This document shows positions 26,666 through 32,440 of a DNA stretch of 32,440 nucleotides, piece after piece. The notes under the pieces are model-generated. The model ran no database searches and was not told the DNA's origin. It was given only the letters and a program-made list of their open reading frames with translations. The first letter of the stretch is position 1. Every line of letters starts with the position of its first letter. Both the position numbers and the translations under genes were made by a program. The stretch is from Bathymodiolus platifrons methanotrophic gill symbiont (GTDB lineage Bacteria > Pseudomonadota > Gammaproteobacteria > Methylococcales > Methylomonadaceae). The stretch is taken from NCBI RefSeq assembly GCF_002189065.1, contig NZ_BDMN01000117.1, positions 1 through 32,440 on the forward strand, in the 5' to 3' direction.

Positions 26666-27574
26666 TTAAGTACTGGATGGGGGGGTTATATTTTTTCGTA
26701 AATTCAGCCACGTATCACTGATACCAATAATCGCTACTGGAATCACAATATGCGGCACAATAAAAATGCTGATATAAAATATTGGTAATAAAAAGCGCTT
26801 TGCCTTAGTGTTCGCTAATAAAGCGTGCGCAATAGCAGTTCCGATAAAGGCATACAACATAAATAAAATAATACCTATATTCCATGCTACTTCGGAAAAA
26901 ATGCCACTTGATAGCAGCGCAACCAAAAAGGTAATCAGCGTTACTATAGTAAACCTTAGCGACATACGTAGAGACAGGTATTCAGCAGAGAATCCACCCG
27001 GATTATACAATTTAGCCTGCCACCAACGAGCCAGTAACAAGCCTAACAATAATCCAGTAACTGAACCTGTTGCAAGTATACCTGTCATATACCTAGACAT
27101 CATGACAACCGTCTGCTCTATCTGCTCTACAGGCACTTCAGAAACTTGTAGCATAGGCTGTATCATGATATTCAAAACTGCCTGCCAATAAAGAGCAGGA
27201 TCCTGAACCATCAAATAAAAACCTATCACTGCTAAAGCACCTATTATTGACGCTATCTCAAAAGCCAGCGACAAGTGCCGTCCTTCGCGCAATACTATAG
27301 AAAGCAACCAGACAGGCAGCCACAATATAAGAGCATAACCCAAAGCAAATTGAAAATCACTTAAGACTACAAAACCCAACAAAGCAGCAGCTAAGGTAGC
27401 GCTTAATAATACTAATAATCCTTCATACCCACCACGACGCAATGTCACCAATGCGACTGTAGCTGAACTTACAATACTAATAGGCGGCATAAGTAATGAT
27501 AGCAAAGCTAAAGAAGCGGCAACAAACATAGCCTGCCCCCTTCCTCGCATAATAAAACTCGCTAAAAAATTCAC
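26666..27574 (-). CDS. DUF2232 multi-spanning membrane protein
   Basis: The 302-residue product is very hydrophobic, with about eight predicted helices and a basic N-terminus (MRGRGQA nearby), and fits the DUF2232 (YybS-like) family. A member commonly lies between rpsR and rplI in gammaproteobacteria, as here. Its function is unknown; position in a ribosomal-protein operon suggests only steady expression. The start used is the ATG at 27574, 20 bases after rpsR. Confidence 0.85.
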   Translation of the reverse strand: MNFLASFIMRGRGQAMFVAASLALLSLLMPPISIVSSATVALVTLRRGGYEGLLVLLSATLAAALLGFVVLSDFQFALGYALILWLPVWLLSIVLREGRHLSLAFEIASIIGALAVIGFYLMVQDPALYWQAVLNIMIQPMLQVSEVPVEQIEQTVVMMSRYMTGILATGSVTGLLLGLLLARWWQAKLYNPGGFSAEYLSLRMSLRFTIVTLITFLVALLSSGIFSEVAWNIGIILFMLYAFIGTAIAHALLANTKAKRFLLPIFYISIFIVPHIVIPVAIIGISDTWLNLRKNITPPSST

Positions 27575-27593
27575 TGTGCCTACCTTATATTAA

Positions 27594-27824
27594 TTAATCG
27601 TGTGCATCACAAAAAGGCATCAAAGCAATATAACGCGCACGCTTAATAGCGGTTGTTATTTGTCTTTGATTTTTTGCAGTTGTACCAGTAATACGGCTAG
27701 GTACAATTTTGCCTGTTTCAGTAACGAATTCGCCTAGCAATTCGATATTTTTATAATCGATTGCATTGCTTTCACCTTCCGCACCAAAAGTATAATGCTT
27801 TTTGCGTCTCATTTGACGTGCCAT
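27594..27824 (-). CDS. rpsR: 30S ribosomal protein bS18
   Basis: bS18 pairs with bS6 on the platform of the small subunit. The 76-residue product has the expected [19 protein letters not shown], the signature [19 protein letters not shown] and the C-terminus [15 protein letters not shown]. Start ATG 27824, 24 bases after rpsF, with a GAGG-type site upstream (AGAGG). Complete. Confidence 0.98.
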   Translation of the reverse strand: MARQMRRKKHYTFGAEGESNAIDYKNIELLGEFVTETGKIVPSRITGTTAKNQRQITTAIKRARYIALMPFCDAHD

Positions 27825-27848
27825 AAGCTTAACCTCTATGTATTTTTA

Positions 27849-28322
27849 TTAAATGCTCTCAGAATCTTTTTTGACTTCTGCTTCAGGAGCCGCTTTTTCA
27901 GTTACTGGCTTTTCAGCTTTAACTTCTTCAGTTGCCGGTTTTTCAGCTTTAGCTTCTGGCTTTTCAGTTTTAACTTCTGGCTTTTCAACTTTAGCTTCTT
28001 CAGCTGCCTCTGATGCAATAACAGAAGAATCAGTGAGCGCACCTTTCATTACTAAAGTCATGCTACGTAGCACAGCATCATTAAAACGAAAACTACTTTC
28101 CAACTCAGCAAGAGCTTCCTGATCACACTCAATATTCATCAATACATAATGTGCTTTTTGCAGTTTTTTAATCGGATAGGCCAGATGTCTGCGCCCCCAA
28201 TCTTCTAAACGATGGATAGTACCTGATGTCCCTTCAATAACTGCACGATAACGATCTATCATTGCAGGTACCTGAGAGCTTTGATCAGGATGAACTAAAA
28301 AGACAATTTCATAATGCCGCAT
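27849..28322 (-). CDS. rpsF: 30S ribosomal protein bS6 with long repetitive C-terminal tail
   Basis: bS6 binds 16S rRNA together with bS18. The first 100 residues or so are the normal domain ([36 protein letters not shown]). After that comes a tail of about 50 residues rich in K, E, A and P, coded in part by contiguous 21-base repeats at 27937-27957, 27958-27978 and 27979-27999, with a further copy at 27907-27927, giving heptads such as KPEVKTE and KPEAKAE. The tail ends DSESI. The 228 bases upstream hold a GGAAAA-type ribosome site and a TATACT hexamer at about 28360; they may carry an S6:S18 autoregulatory leader, but I cannot show its structure. Confidence 0.97.
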   Translation of the reverse strand: MRHYEIVFLVHPDQSSQVPAMIDRYRAVIEGTSGTIHRLEDWGRRHLAYPIKKLQKAHYVLMNIECDQEALAELESSFRFNDAVLRSMTLVMKGALTDSSVIASEAAEEAKVEKPEVKTEKPEAKAEKPATEEVKAEKPVTEKAAPEAEVKKDSESI

Positions 28323-28550
28323 AATTTTCCTTTCGGTTTAAAGCCTTCTATATAAATTAGTATAGTAAGACAAGGAGGGTTTTCACACCCCGTAAAAGAA
28401 CCGAGCATTATATTTTATTTTTACTTTTATTGCAAAATAGTTGTTTTTACTCATCAGATAATAACGCACAATTACCTCAAAATAACTAAACTATTTTAGT
28501 CGTAGACAATCAGGTAAAATACAAAAAAAGAATAATTGCTATAAATAAAC

Positions 28551-29900
28551 ATGAAAAAAATTGAACTACTATCCCCCGCCGGCACCTTAAGAAATATGCG
28601 CTACGCCTTTGCCTATGGCGCCGATGCAGTCTACGCAGGTCAACCCCGCTATAGCTTACGGGTCCGTAATAATGATTTTCTTGATGAGAATCTTGCTAAA
28701 GGTATAGCTGAAGCACACGCCTTAGGAAAAAAGTTTTTTCTCGCTGCCAACGTAATTCCACACAACACTAAAATTAAAACCTTTATCAAGGATATCGCTC
28801 CTATTGTTGCCATGCGACCGGATGCACTGATCATGGCAGATCCGGGGTTAATTATGATGGCCCGAGAGCAATGGCCTGACATGCCAATACATTTATCGGT
28901 ACAAGCTAACACAGTTAACTTTGCGGCCGTTAAATTCTGGCAAAAAATGGGCGTAGAGCGCATTATCTTATCGCGTGAACTATCACTTGATGAAATTGCA
29001 GAAATTCGTCAGGAATGCCCCGATATGGAATTAGAAGTTTTCGTCCATGGCGCTCTTTGTATCGCCTATTCCGGGCGCTGCTTATTATCAGGATATTTCA
29101 ATCATCGCGACCCTAACCAAGGCACTTGCACTAACTCATGCCGCTGGAAATATGACACAAAGCCAGCCCACGAAAATGCAGAAGGTGATTTTGTTCTTGA
29201 TGGCGGTTCACTATCGCTCGATGACCTCAACTCCAGCACTGCAAACTGTGGAGGCGCTGAACGTCACCCGCTTGCCGATGAAGTCTATTTTCTTGAAGAA
29301 GAAGGCCGCCCTGGTGAGCTTTTACCTGTCATGGAAGATGAGCATGGTACCTATATCATGAATTCCAAAGATTTGCGTGCTATCGAACATATACACCGAC
29401 TGGTAGAAATTGGTGTCGATAGTTTAAAAATTGAGGGGCGAACTAAATCTCATTATTATGTAGCCAGAACTGCACAGACTTACAAGCAGGCAATTGATGA
29501 TGCAGTAGCAGGCAGAGATTTTCAGCCCGAACTAATTGGGGTATTAGAGAATCTGGCTAACCGTGGCTATACTGATGGTTTTTATCAACGCCATCACACT
29601 CACGAACATCAAAACTACCTCACTGGCTATTCAAAAAGCCACCAGCAACAATTTTGTGGTGAAATCAGAGCCTATGATAAAAATACTGGACTGGCGGAAA
29701 TCCTGGTAAAGAATAAGTTCGCAGTTGGAGATAAGCTTGAGTTTATACATCCGGAAGGAAATCATGATATTATCGTAAAAAGCATGGAAGACCTGCATGG
29801 ACATGAAATACAGGAAGCATCAGGCGGTGGTTATGAAGTTAAAATCCCCATCCCCGCCTTTGAAAACAACCTGGGCTTATTAGCCCGATACATTAAATAA
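28551..29900 (+). CDS. trhP: tRNA hydroxylation protein TrhP (YegQ, U32 peptidase family)
   Basis: TrhP takes part in prephenate-dependent formation of 5-hydroxyuridine at the wobble position of tRNAs. The 449-residue product opens with the highly conserved KKIELLSPAGTLRNMRYAFA and AVYAGQPRYSLRVRNN, and has the cysteine-bearing region GRCLLSGYFNHRDPNQGTC followed by SCRWKY and later SLKIEGRTKSHYYVA. Length is close to that of E. coli YegQ. The ATG has no clear Shine-Dalgarno. It is divergent from rpsF and followed 13 bases later by the DUF2892 gene. Confidence 0.95.
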   Translation: MKKIELLSPAGTLRNMRYAFAYGADAVYAGQPRYSLRVRNNDFLDENLAKGIAEAHALGKKFFLAANVIPHNTKIKTFIKDIAPIVAMRPDALIMADPGLIMMAREQWPDMPIHLSVQANTVNFAAVKFWQKMGVERIILSRELSLDEIAEIRQECPDMELEVFVHGALCIAYSGRCLLSGYFNHRDPNQGTCTNSCRWKYDTKPAHENAEGDFVLDGGSLSLDDLNSSTANCGGAERHPLADEVYFLEEEGRPGELLPVMEDEHGTYIMNSKDLRAIEHIHRLVEIGVDSLKIEGRTKSHYYVARTAQTYKQAIDDAVAGRDFQPELIGVLENLANRGYTDGFYQRHHTHEHQNYLTGYSKSHQQQFCGEIRAYDKNTGLAEILVKNKFAVGDKLEFIHPEGNHDIIVKSMEDLHGHEIQEASGGGYEVKIPIPAFENNLGLLARYIK

Positions 29901-29913
29901 CGAGGCAAAAATT

Positions 29914-30114
29914 ATGAAAGCTAATGTGGGTGGACTCGATAAAAAACTTAGAATAGCCGCAGGTATAATCATCATTGCAGCTGGGGCTTTTTTTAAATCC
30001 TGGTGGGGAGCCGTTGGCATTATCCCTTTGGCAACAGCCCTGATTAACTGGTGCCCTGCTTATCTGCCTTTAGGCATATCAACCTGTAAAGCTAAGACCT
30101 CTGATACAGAATAG
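29914..30114 (+). CDS. DUF2892 (YgaP-like transmembrane domain) protein
   Basis: The 66-residue product has two short hydrophobic helices (about 12-28 and 33-45) and the family pattern GGLDKKLRIAAG and INWCPAYLPLGISTC, matching DUF2892, the membrane part of YgaP-like rhodanese proteins but here without the rhodanese domain. A GAGG site lies upstream and the gap to trhP is 13 bases, so the two are probably co-transcribed. Function unknown. Confidence 0.88.
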   Translation: MKANVGGLDKKLRIAAGIIIIAAGAFFKSWWGAVGIIPLATALINWCPAYLPLGISTCKAKTSDTE

Positions 30115-30184
30115 GTACCATATAAGTATCTAGGCAAAATTGATTTAACCTTTTTAGAATCGTCTTGGTAATGTTAATAGGCAC

Positions 30185-30249
30185 GTAGAGCGGACTTTAG
30201 TCCGCTAATATATCAGTTTCCTACATTAGCGGACTAAAGTCCGCTCTAC
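30185..30249. repeat. Perfect 25-bp inverted repeat (extragenic palindrome pair)
   Basis: GTAGAGCGGACTTTAGTCCG.. (30185-30209) is repeated exactly in inverted form at 30225-30249 around a 15-base spacer. Each arm is itself a palindrome (AGCGGACT-TT-AGTCCGCT and AGCGGACT-AA-AGTCCGCT), so it can fold as one long hairpin or as two small ones. It lies in the 233-base gap between the DUF2892 gene and rraA and could end the trhP transcript, although no T-run adjoins it. Confidence 0.85.
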
Positions 30250-30347
30250 ATTGATGCCTTATTTTAGTTAAATTAATTTACCTTGGGTACTTACATATAC
30301 ACAGGCGTAGACGTTAAACTCATACCTTACCATCGCATACTCACTCC

Positions 30348-30842
30348 ATGACATTCACAACTGCAGACATTTGTGACAGCCACTCATCTGATACTGGCTT
30401 TCAAATAGCCGAACCTATTTTCAAAACTTTTGGCAAAAAACACTGCTTTTCAGGACAAATCACTACCGTTAAAGTTTTTGAAGACAATGTATTAATACGA
30501 CAACTATTAGAACAAAAAGTTAGCGAGCGCATTTTAGTGATTGACGGCGGAGGCTCACATCGTTGCGCATTACTCGGCCAAAACCTGGCAAGCACTGCTT
30601 GCAAAAACGGTTGCCGGGGTATTATCATATACGGTTGCATACGTGACTCCGATGCAATTAACAAGCTTCCCATCGGTATACGCGCATTACACACTCACCC
30701 CTTAAAAAGTCATGAAAAAGGCACTGGAGAGTTAAATAGCACCTGTATGTTTGCCGGTATACATTTTAAATCTGATCATTATCTCTATGCAGATAATGAC
30801 GGCATTATCGTTTCTCAAAACCCATTACTTAAAAGACCATGA
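30348..30842 (+). CDS. rraA: RraA family protein, regulator of RNase E activity
   Basis: RraA proteins of E. coli bind RNase E and reduce mRNA decay; many relatives are instead hydroxy-acid aldolases, so the in vivo role here is open. The 164-residue product starts TTADICDSH and has [30 protein letters not shown] and [16 protein letters not shown], as in RraA, with normal length. Its stop overlaps the ispH start (ATGA), so the two are coupled. Confidence 0.93.
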   Translation: MTFTTADICDSHSSDTGFQIAEPIFKTFGKKHCFSGQITTVKVFEDNVLIRQLLEQKVSERILVIDGGGSHRCALLGQNLASTACKNGCRGIIIYGCIRDSDAINKLPIGIRALHTHPLKSHEKGTGELNSTCMFAGIHFKSDHYLYADNDGIIVSQNPLLKRP

Positions 30843-31792
30843 AAATTGAACTTGCTAACCCTAGAGGCTTTTGTGCTGGTGTAGACCGCGCAATTGAGAT
30901 TGTTGACCGCGCTATCGAGGCCTTTGGCGCACCTATTTATGTCCGTCACGAAGTAGTACACAACCGTACGGTCGTTGATGGCCTTAGAGAAAAAGGAGCA
31001 ATTTTCATTGAAGAATTAAGTGATGTCCCAGAAGGCTCTTATCTTATTTTTAGCGCTCACGGTGTATCCAAAAAAGTACAAAAAGAAGCTGTCGAAAGAA
31101 ATTTAACAGTCTTCGACGCTACCTGCCCTTTAGTTACAAAAGTTCATATCCAGGTCGCTAAACACGCAAAAGCTGATAGAGAAGTATTTCTTATCGGACA
31201 CGAAGGCCACCCCGAAGTCGAAGGCACCATGGGGCAGTACGAAAAATGCACTGAAAACGGCGCTATCTACCTAGTTGAAACACCAGAGGACGTAAGAACC
31301 GTCAAAGTTAATAACCCCGAAAATCTGGCCTATGTCACGCAAACTACGCTATCAATGACTGATACTAGCGTGATGGTTGATGCACTACACGAACATTTTC
31401 CGCATATTCTGGAACAAAAGAAAGACGATATTTGCTACGCCACACAAAACCGCCAGGATGCGGTACACGACCTTGCAGAAAACGCAGACATTATTCTGGT
31501 TGTAGGCTCAACTAATAGCTCTAATTCCAACCGCTTAAGGGAAATTGCCGAGCAACTGGGGAAACCGGCCCACCTTATCGATACCGCAGCTGACATGCAC
31601 CAGGACTGGTTCACTAATGTCGATGTTGTCGGCGTAACAGCTGGCGCATCTGCGCCCGAAGTACTTGTTCAGGAAGTGATAAAGCAACTACAAGACTGGG
31701 GTGGTGAAACAGCGACAGAGATTAAGGGCATAGAAGAAAAAGTGGTCTTTACCCTACCTAAAGAATTGAAGTTACATATGGAAAAGCGTTAA
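30839..31792 (+). CDS. ispH: 4-hydroxy-3-methylbut-2-enyl diphosphate reductase IspH
   Basis: IspH makes IPP and DMAPP in the last step of the MEP isoprenoid pathway, using a 4Fe-4S cluster. The 317-residue product has the three cluster cysteines C12 ([13 protein letters not shown]), C96 ([10 protein letters not shown]) and C199 ([10 protein letters not shown]), plus [17 protein letters not shown] and SSNSNRLRE. It overlaps rraA by four bases. lspA, its common partner, is absent. An attC-like hairpin begins four bases after the stop. Confidence 0.98.
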   Translation: MKIELANPRGFCAGVDRAIEIVDRAIEAFGAPIYVRHEVVHNRTVVDGLREKGAIFIEELSDVPEGSYLIFSAHGVSKKVQKEAVERNLTVFDATCPLVTKVHIQVAKHAKADREVFLIGHEGHPEVEGTMGQYEKCTENGAIYLVETPEDVRTVKVNNPENLAYVTQTTLSMTDTSVMVDALHEHFPHILEQKKDDICYATQNRQDAVHDLAENADIILVVGSTNSSNSNRLREIAEQLGKPAHLIDTAADMHQDWFTNVDVVGVTAGASAPEVLVQEVIKQLQDWGGETATEIKGIEEKVVFTLPKELKLHMEKR

Positions 31793-31795
31793 ATT

Positions 31796-31858
31796 TTCTA
31801 ACGAACAAGGTTAGATTGTGATCGCGAAGCGAGCCACAATCTGAACCGTTTGTTGGAC
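31796..31858 (-). other. attC-like recombination site
   Basis: Read on the minus strand: R'' box GTCCAAC (31852-31858, fits RYYYAAC), spacer AAAC, L'' box GGTTCAGATTGTG, a small loop stem (TCGC/GCGA), L' box CACAATCTAACC, spacer TTGTTC and R' box GTTAGAA (31796-31802, fits GTTRRRY except the last base). L'' has one extra C relative to L', the extrahelical base that marks integron attC sites, and the unpaired central spacers are in the right place. No T-run follows, which argues against a plain terminator. No integrase is in the window. Confidence 0.55.
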
Positions 31859-32098
31859 AAGCCCGGGGGGATAGTAGAGATTTTGTTACTACGCTATATG
31901 AAAATAGCTTTTTGCTGATTAGCCCGATTGATTAATCAGAGCTCTATTTTTAAATCTTAACTGAACATTGTAAGTTGCCTATTGCAGACAACTTACAACA
32001 ACAAGTCTCGGAGCAATTTTTTAGCCTAAACCCCCGATTTTAGCCCAAGCAACTCCCTCAGGGTCTTATCCTGCTTGCTTGGGTGAAGGTGTGTGAAT
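31859..32098. other. Hairpin-rich stretch between attC-like site and IS91 gene
   Basis: No gene is seen. Three clear hairpins are present: CTGATTA/TAATCAG near 31916-31940, TTGTAAGTTG/CAACTTACAA (31968-31977 with 31989-31998) and CCCAAGCAA/TTGCTTGGG at about 32043-32083. As this lies just beyond the 3' end of the transposase gene, where IS91-type elements carry their replication origin end, part of it is probably the end of the element; its exact border is not visible. Confidence 0.5.
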
Positions 32099-32440
32099 TT
32101 ACATAACCGTTCGTGGTTCCAGCATTTTAGTCGGCACAGGCTGAGACATTATCTCCACTCTCGGTATTCGCCTACGCCCTACGATCATTGCACCACCACA
32201 GCATTTACAACTAAATTTCGGGCGTGGCTTCAGTGTGCGTAATATCTTCGCCGGATCAAACTTTAGCAGGATGTGAATCAGCTTAATCACCCGCTTGCTA
32301 TTAGGGTGTAAAAAACCGAAGTTCCGCGCACGGCGAAAGCCTTTGGGTAAAACATGCTGCAGCACCAGCCATAAAAAATCAGCTCCCGGCACTGTTTTGG
32401 TTTGATAGCGTTTGGTTTTGCTGTCCTGATAACGATATGT
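32099..32440 (-). CDS. IS91 family transposase, C-terminal part
   Basis: The frame is open to the end of the window, giving the last 113 residues. They read YRYQDSKTK.., then PGADFLWLVLQHVLPKGFRR and ARNFGFLHPNSKRVIKLI, followed by a cysteine pair (CKCCGG), which is the C-terminal pattern of IS91/Y2-type rolling-circle transposases. The catalytic HUH and tyrosine motifs lie outside the window. Nothing visible suggests inactivation. A start inside the window would give only 97 residues and is not the real one. Confidence 0.85.
   Translation of the reverse strand, partial: TYRYQDSKTKRYQTKTVPGADFLWLVLQHVLPKGFRRARNFGFLHPNSKRVIKLIHILLKFDPAKILRTLKPRPKFSCKCCGGAMIVGRRRIPRVEIMSQPVPTKMLEPRTVM

Noticed and set aside
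27853-28122. Open frames antisense to rpsF, rich in Phe/Ser or Ala/Ser
   Set aside because: They come from the 21-base repeats of the bS6 tail read in other frames; no ribosome site and no known domain.
28323-28400. S6:S18 autoregulatory leader motif upstream of rpsF
   Set aside because: An ACCG next to the ribosome site is present, but I could not draw the supporting helices with confidence.
31796-31858. Reading the hairpin after ispH as a Rho-independent terminator
   Set aside because: No T-run follows the stem on either strand and the stem is interrupted by matched unpaired spacers, which fits attC better.

Overview
The window reads as chromosomal DNA of an AT-leaning gammaproteobacterium. 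The order hfq-hflX-hflK-hflC-hisZ-purA (minus strand) is the pseudomonad-type arrangement. The caa3-type cytochrome oxidase cluster, the bioBFHCD order and the many short extragenic palindromes would suit a methanotroph-like (Methylococcales) lineage. That placement is inference; no methanotrophy gene is visible.

Layout. 1-900: the 5' half of lipB (runs off the window), then a chimeric scar made of the start of a spermidine-synthase-like gene joined to the end of a DUF523 gene, then palindromic repeats. 912-7212: purA, hisZ, hflC, hflK, hflX, hfq, all minus. 7343-11205: ftsX, ftsE and a long gene encoding an apparently complete heme A synthase (CtaA) fused in frame to the SRP receptor FtsY; a 244-bp palindromic MITE-like element separates ftsE from ftsX. 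11212-17692: cytochrome c oxidase genes and assembly factors (SCO-like protein, surf1, a plus-strand DUF2909 gene, coxC, ctaG, a 32-aa small protein, coxA, coxB with a C-terminal cytochrome c domain). 18051-18529: a PAS-domain gene with a one-base frameshift. 18741-23865: biotin genes bioD, bioC, bioH, bioF, bioB, interrupted by repeat-rich spacers. 23932-25906: comF (plus) converging on waaA. 26172-28322: rplI, a DUF2232 membrane protein, rpsR, rpsF. 28551-31792 (plus): trhP, a DUF2892 protein, rraA, ispH. 31793-32440: an attC-like hairpin, a hairpin-rich stretch and the 3' end of an IS91-family transposase that leaves the window.

How the genes work together. Most are housekeeping: heme-copper respiration and its assembly, membrane-protein quality control (HflKC) and targeting (FtsY), division (FtsEX), biotin synthesis, LPS Kdo transfer, ribosomal proteins and isoprenoid synthesis. 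The most unusual item is the CtaA-FtsY fusion. It sits between the oxidase assembly genes and ftsEX, at the place where ctaB/cyoE is often found, and would tie the signal-recognition-particle receptor to the heme A synthase of the oxidase pathway. Second are a MITE-like insertion whose empty site can be rebuilt as an ATGA ftsE/ftsX overlap, and an attC-like site with the typical extrahelical base next to an IS91 element. All functional statements rest on reading the sequence and on knowledge of protein families; no searches were run.
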